Origin: Posidonia oceanica
Lineage: Eukaryota; Streptophyta; Magnoliopsida; Alismatales; Posidoniaceae
Direction: 5' to 3'
Length of the DNA: 64,000 bases
Assembly: GCA_037176725.1 (NCBI GenBank)
Contig: JAZBRS010000074.1
Coordinates: 64,856,001-64,920,000 of the forward strand
Shown: one piece after another, positions 45,292 to 56,594 of the stretch
Layout: every line of letters starts with the position of its first letter
Numbering within the stretch: the stretch's first letter is position 1
Notes under the pieces: model-generated
Seen by the model: only the letters and a program-made list of their open reading frames with translations
Told to the model about the DNA's origin: nothing
Database searches by the model: none
Program-made: the position numbers and the translations under genes

Positions 45292-46426
45292 AGCGGACAG
45301 CGAGCGAATGCAAAAATGTCTGCGGCTGGAGGCAGGGATACAAGACCTAAGGCGAGCTACTGTCGGAGGCGACAGACAGCTTAGCGACAGAGAGGGATGC
45401 TCAGGATCCTAGCTGAAGGAACCCGCACCTACCTGTGAAACCGATAAACGTGTTAGAGGTTGGATGCAAAAATAAGTTATTAGGGGTGGCATGATGCAGA
45501 TGAATGCCCTAATATGCGCTCTCTCACCATGCATGTCCTGAGTAGATGACCTACCAGGACGCACTCAGGGGTAATGGGATTATGCAGACTCTAGGCCAGA
45601 AAAAAGGCTCCTGTCTCGACCCTGCCAAAGCTCAGGTATAACGGGTGGTGCATTGGTGGCCTCGACCCTGCTAGAAGCATGGGTGGTACCCTCCAATAGC
45701 ACCGACGCGACCCCTGGACAAGGGGGACGGACCGACTGACTTGCGCCATGCAAAAGCAGTAGGGCAAGAGGCCGGGACCATCCTTCTCAGACTGTGGGTT
45801 GACTCAAATGAGAAGAATGCATACTTTCTAAAATACTGATGCAAAAGCTTTAGAACGTTTTACTTGCGTTTTATTTAACCAAGGGGCAAAATTGTAAGTT
45901 TTGGCTCTAGTTGTGCTTAGATGTTATTGCTTTGCTTTATTGTGGCTTTTAGATTAAACAAAAGGGAAGCAAGCAAGTTTCTACTATCCTAGGCATGGCA
46001 TATGTGAATGGGAGAGAAACAAGAAGTCATGGCATGCAAGCAATTCACACAGCAGGGCGAAAAGCATGGGCATGGCATGTGCAAGTGTATGTGGACACGA
46101 TAGTGAAGGGAAAACACTTATCATATCAAAAAGCAAGTATGCATGGTATGTGCATGCATGGTGACATAGTATTTGTGTAAAACAAAACACATATCACACA
46201 AAAAGCATGTATAGTGTGCCAAGCAAGTATTTAGGCATGTGATGCATGAGAATAAAGGAGTGCAAGCAATCATGGCATAAAGCAAGTAAATAAACAAGTA
46301 GGCAGGTAAGCAAGTAAGGCAAGCAGAAGCAAAAGGCAAGCAAAGCACAAAAGCAAGAGGCGAGAAGGCCAAGATGAAAGCCGGAGTCTCGAATCTTCAG
46401 CGGAATATCCGCTGGTGATTCCCATC
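45292..46426. other. 5' leader of the right gag-only element
   Basis: No gene is seen. The part 46000-46340 is rich in GCAAGCA-type short repeats. Confidence 0.5.
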
Positions 46427-46444
46427 TCCTTAGCGAAGTCGCCA
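46398..46444 (-). other. Primer binding site and adjoining hairpin
   Basis: One base after the LTR, minus-strand TGGCGACTTCGCTAAGGA (46444-46427) resembles the primer site expected from the plant tRNA-Arg(ACG) 3' end (TGGCGACTCCGCTGGGGA, from memory) with three mismatches. Twelve bases on, CAGCGGA-tat-TCCGCTG (46414-46398) is a perfect 7-bp hairpin, a position where retroviral RNAs carry packaging or dimerisation signals. Confidence 0.6.
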
Positions 46445-46445
46445 C

Positions 46446-49400
46446 TGTAGTAATCCTGAATTCTGATCGTCCATGCATGATGCCAAAGCTCGCGTGCACT
46501 GATCAAAATAGGCTCACTATATGCGGCAGGATCCGAGGGAAGAAACCTGACTCAGAAACACTGGCAAAAAGAAGAAAAAGAAATGATAAGACAAATCGGA
46601 GTCGCCACCAGGTCTATTAAATTGGGAGACAGGGAAAACCGTGGGTAATGCATGAAAAGACATGCAAAACAGGATGCAAAGAGGGGGCAAAGGGGATGCG
46701 ATGCAACACAATGCGATGCTATGCTATGACTCGTGCCTAGGATGAAGGAAAGGTCATTGCGGGCCAAGAGAAAGGGCAAGCACTCCTGTTACGCACGAGG
46801 AAGGTGTTAGGCACCTCCGATACGTCCGAGAGTCGGTCTTTCTTAGGCAATCTCGCTCGCTAATGTAGGAAGATGCTTGCCTAATGCCTAAATGCAATCA
46901 ATGTCTAATTGCTATGCATGGGAAATAAACATGCTATCTATGTGCTCAGCAGCGCTGCTAGTGTTCCGAACTAGGCGAACCCTGGTTCGTGAGAACTCCT
47001 AAGCAGTAAGCATCATAGCCCTAATGCAAATGCAGGCGATAAAACAAAACTGTGGGGAAAACCAGGCAATGCAAAAGACATGGAAGGCATAAACCAAAGC
47101 GGGCGTGGAATTTATGCAAAGGGGCGGAAAATGATGCAAAGGCACAGAAAACGATGCAAAGGCACGGTAAATGATGCAAAGGCACGGAAAACGATGCAAA
47201 GGCACGAAAAAAACAAAACGAGGGTCAAGTAGCATGCATGGGGGTTGCAGTACGCATCAGGAGAAATAAAACGCGGAAAACGACGAGCAAAGCAAAATCG
47301 GCATTTTAAAATTGGATTTAGCCAACTGCAAGCGTTGGATGCTGGCATTGCTGGCGTCCAACACCTACTGGAGGCAAACAGCATGCAAATTTCAAAAAGG
47401 ATGCATTCTAACTATATGAATGCGATGCAGATGCAGAAATGCAGCAGAAATAGGTGCATGACATGCAGGGCAAACATGACAACAGAACAGGAGCAGATTC
47501 AGAGCAAAATGCAAGCTAAGATCAGGAATTAAAACAAGCAGGGTGTTGGACGCCCGAGGGCATGGCGTCCAACGTTAGACGCCAGAGAGGCTGGCATCCA
47601 ACACAGGCCAGAAGACAGTAAAGCAGATCAGCATACAGAGGATAAACAAAATATTGAAGCATGCATTTAGGCTACTGAAAGCAGGCAGAAGCTAAACATG
47701 CAAGCAAGGATCACATAAAAAATCAAAAAGAACAACAGCTGCAATGTGTGCCAGGCATGAAGCTCAACCACAGCGTTGGACGCGAGCTGAACCAACGTCC
47801 AACGTTGGACACCAGGAACAGCAGCGTACAATGCAATGGGAGGCACAAACACACAAGAACTTGCATAAAAATTAGCATGCGATCTAAGAAAGCTAAGGAA
47901 CAATTGCTATGAAGGCTAAGCATGCATATAAACACAGGAATCATGCAAACAAATGGATCAGAGCATCATGCAAACAATTAAAACCACAACGAATGAACAG
48001 GGACGTTAGACGCTGGTGACAGCAGCGTCCAACGTAGGACGTTGAAGTCCCCAGCGTCCAACACCTGCAGAATGCAAACCCACCTGCAAAAGGGGGAGCT
48101 CAGCTCTAAAACCCCACTTATCATGCATGCAAGCCTACTGATGACATGTCAGATCAAAAGAAGCATTCATACCAAGCATATAATCCATGAGAGGTAAGAA
48201 AGGAAGAACATGCATAGGAACAAAGGATAAAAACCCAAGAGAAAGATGGCATACAACTTAAGAGGAGATTAAGAAGTCTAAACATGGTTGCCATAGGGGC
48301 CAGGCATCACTAAGTAAGCATGGATCAAGTATAAATCCCAAAAAGAAACGGGATGCAAGCATGGCAGTAGATAAGAGCTAGCAGATATGTTGGACGCTGG
48401 ATGAACCAGTGTCCAACGTTGGACGCGGCTCACCCAAGCGTCCAACGCAGGCAAACAGCAAGATGGCTTAAGGCATGCAAAAATGATTTAAGCATGGATC
48501 AAAACAAAAGGCAAACATGGCATAGCATCTGCAAACATGTAAAGAAAGCATGCAGCATGGATTCACAAAAAGCAAGCAACAGCAAAGCATGGCAAACTTC
48601 AAAGCAAAAACAAGGCAAGCAAGGTAGGGTGTTGGACGCTGGCTACTGCTGCGTCCAATGTTGAACGCACCAGCCTGGGCGTCCAACAAACTGACGAACC
48701 TCCTGGCCAAGAACAGCGGCCAAATCGATTCGAAACCCCAAATAAACTAGCTAGTAAGCAAGGGTGATCGACAACAAGCATGGTGGTATGCTTGGTGCCG
48801 AAATTAGGTAGGTGGATTGCTCCACCCACCTCCTCCTCCTCGCGGCCAGAAAGCCAAGGTGAGGAGGGGTGTGTGCTGTGCAATAATGCATGGAAATCAT
48901 CTAGAAACACTCAAACAATCATGCATGAGCTTCAGGGATCGAACACCAACCTGTGCGCGGCTTGAGGAGGTTGTTTGCGTTCTTCGTCGGCGTTGCGGAT
49001 GTTGGCGGCAGGCAGACTCCGGCGAGGTCGCTTGGCTTGCTGGGGGCATGGGAGAGAACGCCGAAGGGTCGAGAGTGAAGGTGGAAGTTTTCTCTACGCT
49101 CTGGAGGTGGTGAATTGCGGGGGGAATGCCTGTGGCGGTCTGTGCGTTAGCTCAAAGGTGGCTGTTTGGAGCTGGTTTTGCTGAATGGGTTGCATGGGTT
49201 TGGGTGCAAGGCAACGGCTGCAGAGGCAATGGCAAGTCGTGGCAGGGCTGTGGCAGGGTTGCTGGGTGTGCTGAGGCCACGAGGCATGGCTGGCGAAGGG
49301 CGTGGGCAAGCTAGAGGGTCGCCGAAGATGCTGGTGTCAGGCGACTGCCGCAGAGAGAAGAAGAGAGAGCGGGAAAGGGGCTGGGGAGGAAGAGATGGCT

Positions 49401-49847
49401 AGTAAGTGCACTTACTCGGCCTTGGAAGGTAGTGGATGGCCTGGAGTGCATGAGGGGTAGGTAGTAAGTGCGGAGGGGTGGTGGAGCGGACGGGAGGTGA
49501 GCCGAAGGTGGCAAAGCTGCCGCTGCTGCAATCGGGTCGTTAGACGCTAGAGCAGAAGGCGTCCAACGTTGGACACTAGCACAGGGCACGTCCAACGTTT
49601 GACGCTACCCATGCCAGCGTACAACATGCCCAGGAGGCAAAGGGCTGAAATGGGCTTGGGCTTGGGCTAAAAAAGGTTTAAAAATGTGTGAAAAGGCTTG
49701 GTTTAAGGCTTTGGGGTTTAGGTAAGGTTTTAGGTTTGGTTTTGGGGTAGAAATGGGTTAATCTAAAGAAAGAGTGCCATCCCAGAGTCCAAACAAGCCT
49801 GCATGAGAAATCACCTACTTCCAGGCTGTCAGAATAGGGTGTCTATA
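46446..49847 (-). repeat. 5' LTR of the right gag-only element (3402 bp)
   Basis: Outer end at 49847 next to ACGTC (49848-49852); inner end at 46446 next to the primer site. See the 3' LTR entry for the comparison. Confidence 0.94.
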
Positions 49848-49852
49848 ACGTC
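49848..49852 (+). repeat. Target site duplication ACGTC, right copy
   Basis: Matches 35249-35253. Together they define the element's ends. Confidence 0.9.
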
Positions 49853-50799
49853 CACTACATGGTCTTCTGGTATTGATAGCCAAGATGCTAAGGTTGCCAG
49901 CCCATCTGCATTAGCGTTCTTGGCTCTATTCATAAATGTGAAGTGGATTTCTTCAAATTGTTCAATGAGCTTCATCAGATACTCATCATAGGGCACTAGT
50001 TTTGGGTCTTTAGTTTCCCAGTCGCCATTAACTTGGGAGATGACTAGCATTGCGTCGCCGTATACATGTAGCTTGCTCGCACCATGCTCAAGCTCGACTT
50101 GCAATCCCAGGATGCATGCCTCGTACTCTGCCTCGTTGTTGGTGCATGGGAAGGTCATCTTCCATGCAAATGGGATTAGCTGCCCCTGCGGCGTTCCTAA
50201 TACTGCACCAATGCCTCTGCCCCTTTTATTGACGGCACCATCAAAGTACAGATGCCATTGTAGCTTGTCTTCAGGATCCTTCTGCTCGGAATCCTTCATG
50301 GCGAATATGATATCCTCATCGGGGAACTGCGTCTCAAGGGTTGTTATTTAGGTAGGGGTATGTCGGCCAGGTGATCCGCCATAGCCTGCTCCTTCATTGA
50401 CTTCTGGGTGACAAAAGTGATGTCGTACTGAGACAACAATACCTACCACTTGACGCATCTGCCTACCAAGCCCGGCTTCTGGAACAGATACTTCAATGGA
50501 TCGTGCCGACATAGGAGTAGAACTGGGTATGCTATCATGTAGTGCCTCAATCGCTGTGTGGCCTAGACAAGGGATAAGCAGACCTTCTCTATCGTGTTGT
50601 ACCTAGTTTCACGGTCAGTGAACTTCTTGCTCAGGTAGTAGATGGCTCGTTCTTTGCGACCTAACTCGTCATGCTGGCCCAATATTGCGCCCATGGAGTG
50701 CTACGTTGTAGAGAGATACAGAAGTAGAGGTCACCCTGGCGTAGGAGGAACCAGAACTGGAGGCTTGATCAGGAGTTGCTTGATCTTGTTAAATGCAGC
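49853..50799 (-). pseudogene. pol: RNase H and archaeal-type RNase H, family 3
   Basis: From high to low coordinate: the RNase H core (PPVLVPPTPG, AILGQHDELGRKERAIYYLS, YNTIEKVCLSLV) with at least four stops, then the second RNase H (LQWHLYFDGAVNKRGRGIG, NNEAEYEACILGL, NANADGLATLAS) in an open stretch 50299-49853. The acidic residues of the second domain are kept. The frame ends at the ACGTC insertion site. Confidence 0.85.
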
Positions 50800-51600
50800 C
50801 TAACACTCGTCACTCCAATTGATCTGTGCATTCTTCCTTAGGAGCATGAAAATCGGCTCGCAGATAAGAGTGAGCTGTGCAATGAAGTGGCTTATGTACT
50901 GCAGCCATCCTAACAGTCCTCGAACCTCCTTTTCGGTTGTGGGGGGTGGCATCTCAATGATGGCTCTAGCTTTGCTAGGATCCACCTCGATTCCCCTCTA
51001 ACTGATGATATAACCGAGGAGTTTTCTGAAAGATACTCCGAATACGCACTTGTTGGGATTGAGCCGAAGCTTGTAGCGCCTTAGGCGGTCAAAGAGCTTT
51101 CTCAGGCAAGCAGGGTGATCCTTGGACTCTCGGGACTTGGCGATCATGTCGTCCACAAAGACCTCGACTTCTTGGTGCATGAGGTCTTGGAACAGTGCAG
51201 TCATGGCTCTCTGATAAGTCGCCCCCTCATTCTTGAGTCTGAATGGCATCACTCTGTAGCAGAAGACTCCCCAAGGGGTGATAAAGGATGTCTTTTCCAT
51301 GTCTTCTTCTGCCATACTGATATGATTGTAACCTGAGAAACCATTCATGAACGATAACATCTTATGACCTGTAGTATTGTCAACCAAGACGTCAATGTGA
51401 GGCAGAGGGAAGTCGTCCTTGAGACTCGCCTTGTTCAGGTCTCTGTAGTCGATGCACATGTGGACCTGACCATCCTTCTTGGGCACTGGCACGACATTTG
51501 CAAGCCATTCTGGATACAGGACGACCTTGAGAAAGCTGACGTTGTGCTGCTTCATGATTTCTTCTTTGATCTTTAATAGTCACTATGGTCGCCATCTTCT
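50800..51600 (-). pseudogene. pol: Reverse transcriptase, family 3
   Basis: Motifs WLANVVPVPKKDG, CIDYRDLNKAS, DDFPLPHIDVLVD and GFSGYNHISMAEED, and the catalytic FVDDMIAKS (YVDD with Tyr to Phe), then LNPNKCVFGVS. A stop occurs just before RGIEVDPSKARAI at about 50998. The upstream frame breaks near 51560-51590. Confidence 0.88.
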
Positions 51601-51828
51601 GAGCTTCTGCTTAACTGGCTTTGCATCTAGCCTTAGTGGTAGAGTATGCACCACTACCTCAATGTCGAGGCCAACCATGTCATCATAGCCCCAGGCGAAT
51701 ATATCTGCGTACTCCTTCAAGAACGCTATGAACTCTGCTCTTGCCTGCGGCGACAGCTTGGCACTGATACGGACTTCCTTGACATCCTCAACTGTGCCAA
51801 TGTTGATAACCTCTTTCTCCTCTTCGAT

Positions 51829-52196
51829 GTGGAGGTTTGTGCCTTCCAGATCGTCGTCATAGGGCTGAAATTCAAGTGGTGCTTTGTCATATTCATCCAT
51901 GCCTGTATCATCCTTCTCTTCGTATGCTACGAGTTCTAAGAGGACCTCCTTCTCAAAGGATGGATCTATGGCATCAAAGGAGAAGATATGCTCTGCGTCC
52001 TGCCCTTGCGGTGTGGAGGTTCGTGCCTTCCGGATCGTCGTCATAGGGCTGAAATTCAGGTGGTGCTTCGTCATATTCATCCATGCCTGTATCATCCTCC
52101 TCTTCGTATGCTACGAGTTCTAAGAGGACCTTTTTCTCAAAGGATGGATCTGTGGCATCAAAGGAGAAGATATGCTCTGCGTCCTGCCCTTGTTAA
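51829..52196 (-). repeat. 184-bp tandem duplication upstream of RT
   Basis: Two copies (51829-52012 and 52013-52196) with only a few differences. They encode an acidic stretch (EEKDDTGMDEYDKAPLEFQ) in the gag-RT linker. Because 184 is not a multiple of three, the second copy is read in another frame. Confidence 0.9.
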
Positions 52197-52199
52197 TGC

Positions 52200-53727
52200 T
52201 TCAGGATGGCGGCACTCACTCTAGTGTTCCGATATCCGCGGTGGGTGGTGTTTGCAATGGCGACAATGGCGACTTCAGGGCCTGCTGATAGACCAGATTG
52301 CTCTATCTCTTCTGCCTCTGCTACTGTATCTGCTATCACTGTTGTTTGTGCTGTTGACTACTCTATCTCTTCTGCCTCTGCTGCTGTATCTGCTATCACT
52401 GTTGTTTGTGCTATTGTTTTCGCATTTCTGGTGAGATTGCGGAGAATGTCGAGGGCTGGCGGCTATCCTCTTGCTGACAGATCTGGTTGTCGCCGCTCAA
52501 TGTGCTGCCCGAACCTAAATCGGTGTTTTTTGTTAGCCCCCACCTTGCTTGAGGTGGGGCTTGTGCTGTATAAACCATCTAGAACTACCTCCCTGATGCG
52601 AAGTGATGCGAACTCCTCATTAGGTTTCATCTTTTCTGCGAGGAGGTCGCTCATTATAGGCTCATGCTGGATGCGATGGACATATTGGCGCAGAAATTTC
52701 TCCTGGACCATCTTGAAGTCACTGAGATCATATACTGTGAGCATGTTGAACCATCCCAGTGCTTCTCCTTCCAAGCTTTTAAAGAAGAGGTAAAGTATAA
52801 GTCCATTGTCTTATTGATAGGGTAGAGCGTCCATGGCAAATGTGGCTAGATGGCCCCTTGGATGCTCTATTCCACTGTATTTCCTCATCTTTGGCATTTT
52901 GAATCCTGGTGGAAGAGCAAAATGAGGAAATTTCGACGTGTCAAACCCTATCGGTGCTTTAGATGTAACTCCCGCCTCAGTGAGTGCTTCAGAGATCATC
53001 CTCTTAACATCCTATCCTAGCACGGCTTGTTGTCCCTGGCTCAGGTGTCTGTGTGTCTGTGGGAATGGTGGTAATGATGGGTTATGTTGCGGGGGAAAGA
53101 AGGATGACTGGGGTCATGTAGGGTAGTATTGTGTGTTAATAGGAGGTTGTTGTGGATGGAAGTGGAGTGGGGTAGTATTGTGTATTAGCGGGAGGTTGTG
53201 GTATGTATTGGGCTGTATATGGCGGAGTTGGATGGATGTAAGGGTAGGTGGGCGTCGTGTGGTATGGTGGGTAGGAACCTTGGTTAGGGAAGTTAGGGTC
53301 TAGTATGGCATGTGTATAGACTGGTGTATGGAATAAGTAGTTGTGGTGTTCCTGGAGGGTCGAGGTTTGTGGTTTTGTATAGGTGAAGTGTTGTTGAGCC
53401 AGGGACTGCCGGACCTCGTGTGTTTCCTCTTCAGTTGGATGAGAGGTAGTCACGACGGGAGGCACTTCATGGGAAGTCAACTTCGGACGTGTAAGCTCAG
53501 GCTGAGTGTCCCATGTTTGAGAATGATTTGTCTCTCTTCCTTCTTCAGTATTGTAATTGAAGGGGATGGAGACGTGTGGGAACTGTTGCCATCCTACTAC
53601 TTGTGAGAACCGAGGGGTTCTAGACCCTTCTGCTTGTGGAGTTGAGTCCCTGTAGAAGAACCCATTTGGGCCTAGGGTCTATTGCGCCATGGAGGTGGAG
53701 GTAGATGATGTGTCAGTGTATTCCATT
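52200..53727 (-). pseudogene. gag: Gag of family 3
   Basis: A start is likely at ATG 53727 (MEYTDTSST), with a stop soon after. A Pro/Tyr/Thr-rich region (53480-53136) precedes the capsid core (FPHFALPPGFKMPKMRKYSG near 52950, LYLFFKSLEGEALGWF, FLRQYVHRIQ). Several stops (for example at 53136 and 52811) interrupt it. A 60-bp tandem duplication at 52301-52420 (CTCTATCTCTTCTGCC...) encodes 20 residues twice. No zinc knuckle was recognised. Confidence 0.78.
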
Positions 53728-55066
53728 TTTTCTTTTTTTTTCTTCTTTTCTTTTTTTTCTTTCTTTTCTTTCTTTCTTTTTTTTTAGACTATTACAGGAG
53801 ATTTAAGAAAGAAATTACAGACTCAATATACTAATTAATTCAGACTTGATTAAATAAAGGGAAATAAACAGGAACAGTTTATGCTGTCAGTCCTGCAACT
53901 TGCGAACAGTAAAATTAAATTCCTGCAAGCAAGGCACCCTGAAACGAAAAGGTTTCCCTACTGTCGCCTGTAGAACAGGCGGCCAAACAAGTCACTGTTT
54001 GCACTGGCGGCTGAGCGAGGTGCCTTCCGAACAAGCGGCTATGCCTCTATTCAGTCAGCAAACCAGGTCTGTCTTGGACAGACCACGCAACAGTCAGGAA
54101 AAAAGTGAAATGATGTTTCAAACAGAGCGCTGCTTTTACTTGTTTAAGTGTTTAATTAGTCGATTAATTAAACCTACGTGTGTGTCACAAGTAAATGGGA
54201 TTTTTGCTTTCAGGTACCACTCCTTGACCTTCGTTAGGGTCCACCAAGAGGGCCTAGATGGGGGGCTTGTCTCTCTAAAGAGGGACCCTTCACCTAGGAT
54301 TCTGTCCTTAGGCTCGGCACTTAGTCAAACCACAAAACAATAAATAAACACAAAATATTAAAGTGTAAAGTATCTACCAAGTTTTAATATTGACTCAAGG
54401 AGAAAGAGGAGTCAATAATAACACTTAGGACACCTTGAGATCTTGATCTAACTATTGCAACTAACACTGAGTATGGGAGAGCGACTTGCACTGGTCTAGG
54501 TTCGCTCAGGTTAATTGTTCTAGCTAGAGGAAGACTTCCTCAAGGAACTTTAACTTTAATATAAAACAATTAGTTTCCACCTTAAGGGTGGACACAACAA
54601 ATCTAGAGACCGTTAAAAAGCTAAAACATAGTGGACAGGAATAGTTGTTTTTAATTTTTTATGTAACTGCAGATCCAAAAATACAACACAAATTACAGAA
54701 AAACTAATGATCTATAGTAAAAAAAAACGGACTGGGATGAGTCGCCTCTTGCAATGGCGCCTCTGTCAGTCGCCTCCTGGAGGTGCGGCTAGGACAGACG
54801 CTCCTTGGACAGGCAGCTCAGTGCCAAAGTCTTCTGACCTCAGTAAAACCGATCCAGCTGTTGAAGCTTATAGGTTTTTACTAACGTCAGGAATAGTAAA
54901 AAACGATAAAAGGTTTGGAGTACTGTGAAAACCTAAACGCACGATTCCCAAACCGAAAACTACACTTAGATCTATAAAAAAAAATAAAAAGGGAAAGAAG
55001 GGAAAAAACTTGCTTACGTAGCACGGGGGTTGGCTAAAGTCGAGTCCCACCGTGATCGTCACTTCT
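53728..55066 (-). other. Leader and primer binding site of family 3
   Basis: Directly inside the LTR the minus strand reads TGACGATCACGGTGGGACTC (55063-55044), close to the giant element's primer site. Next comes CCCCCGTGCTAC|GTAAGC, near 55018, a donor-like site in the same position as AAG|GTAAGT of the giant element. A purine-rich run (minus strand, 53730-53790) lies before gag. No gene is seen. Confidence 0.6.
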
Positions 55067-56594
55067 GTGGATGTGGATTTGGAGGGTGTTTAAGAAGATG
55101 ACTGTGCCTCCACGTACGTTGTCAACTTTTGTTGTGATCGCCACTCGCCTTTGGGTAGACAAGACACCTTGGGGGAGATTATGAAGATGTAGGTCCTCGG
55201 ACCACAAGATCGATGGCTGGATGTCGTCTAGCAGCTCCCTCGTGTTACGTAAGCGTTTCCTTTCCTTCAAAACAAATAAACAAAACAAGAGATCTAGATA
55301 AGTTGGTGTGTAGTAAATGATAACAAAGAAGAACAGAGAATACTAGAAACAAATAGATCTAATACTAACCAGGGGTTGTTCCTCGCATGCATATGCTATG
55401 GGTCCTATTTTAAGGAATGCAATATGAAATGTAATCAAAAAGATTGGAAGAAGATACTCCCTTCACCCTCATGCTGTATGTAATGGAGTAGAAGTGGAGG
55501 CATGGTCGGAGCTCTGGCTAGGCTCAAGATCTCTGGGATCGTAGTTGGATGTAGTGATCTCTGGGATCTAGGTTTCTCTTTTGAAGGTGGAGACTAGGGT
55601 TTCTGGCTTGGAAACTCTAGCTATTTGAAGGTAGAAGCTCAAAACCCTAAAAACCTAAAGGAATTTCTCCAAGATAGGTTTTGCTCACAACTGGCCGAGG
55701 GTTCAAACACTGACCCACGGGATCTATTTATAGACTCCAAGGGGTGTGGGTGGTTAGCACATAGAAATTTCTAGAAAAAGTGGTAGTTATGGCCAATCGC
55801 CGCATGGGTAGGCGACTCAGGCTAGCAACCGTCCAATCAAACATGAAAAAAACCATGGGAACGAGGCCACGACTGTTAGTCGCCGGTTGGGTTGGTGCCT
55901 AACGGTCGAGAGGATCGTGGGAAATAACCGTGGAAAAGCGGTTCAAAGGAGGCCACGATCATTAGTCGTCGGTTGAGTTGGCGCCTAATGGTTGAGGGAT
56001 CATGGGAGATAACTGCTGCAGTTCCACGACCGCTTAGTTGCCGGTTGAGTTGGCACCTAAGGGTTGAGGGGATCGTGGGAAATAACCGCCAAAACAACTG
56101 TCAGAGGCGGTTAATGGAACCCACGACTGTTAGTCGCCTGCTGTGTTGACACCTTAACTAGTTGCCTGTTGAAAGGGCGCCTATGTTAGTCGCCTATTGA
56201 AAGGGCGCCTGTCAAGGTTGTCTCCACAGATGGCAACTAGCAAGCATAGATCATTTCTAGCCCTAGCTTTTAGGTTTTGCCTAGAGAAAACAAGATAAAA
56301 GGTCGGGAAACTTCAGATATCTCATGAAATCATAAAAACATCTTCTTTGACTCAAATCTGCCACGGATTTGAGTGGGATAAAGTGTGCTCAAGGTACTCG
56401 GACTTGCTATGAGTCTGAGTACGTCAGCTCTGCCACAGCCAACAACCTTAAGTCAAGTAGGATCAAGCATAGTTTTTAAGCAGACCATGAAAACTCCGGA
56501 AAATATGTTATTAAGCCTTAGTTGTGTGATCTGGGTGCCTCAAAAGTTCCTATCCTCTATGAACTCTGGGAAATGCGAAAATGGGATATCTACA
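55067..56594 (-). repeat. 5' LTR of family 3 (1528 bp)
   Basis: In element direction it starts TGTAGATATCCC at 56594 and ends CACATCCACA at 55067. Its ends resemble those of the giant element (TGTAGATACCCC, ATATCCACA), but the interior is different. The other LTR is outside the window. The five bases upstream, at 56595-56599, are ACTGG and should be the target duplication. Confidence 0.85.
55866..56200. repeat. Hairpin repeat in the family 3 LTR, ~80-90-bp units
   Basis: Three clear units and one or two decayed ones read (N)TTAGTCGCCGGTTG...GGCGCCTAA(N'). The outer arms are GTTAG/CTAAC (55875, 55899), ATTAG/CTAAT (55961, 55985) and CTTAG/CTAAG (56033, 56057). Each unit then continues with a GGATCGTGGGAAATAACCG-like phrase. 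Confidence 0.85.

Larger units (their letters stand above)
35254..49847 (-). mobile_element. Complete gag-only LTR retrotransposon (14.6 kb)
   Basis: Both LTRs, both target duplications (ACGTC), a polypurine tract, a primer site and one gag gene are present. No pol domain exists in the 7.7-kb interior. This is the layout of large non-autonomous gag-bearing elements (called TR-GAG in plants). It lies in the pol gene of family 3, in the same direction. Most of the LTR length is nearly identical between copies, pointing to a recent insertion, yet gag carries three stops. It is related to the left gag-only element in gag, polypurine tract and interior repeats, but the LTRs differ greatly in length and sequence, so they are separate subfamilies. 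Confidence 0.92.
49853..56594 (-). mobile_element. Family 3 gypsy element, 5' part (LTR, gag, pol)
   Basis: Minus strand: 5' LTR (55067-56594), primer site, leader, gag, RT, RNase H and archaeal-type RNase H, then the insertion of the gag-only element. A further piece is at 35137-35253 and the rest lies outside the window. A recognisable protease was not found between gag and RT; either it is deleted or it is too decayed to see. Numerous stops show that this is an old copy, consistent with it being the host of two younger insertions. Confidence 0.87.
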
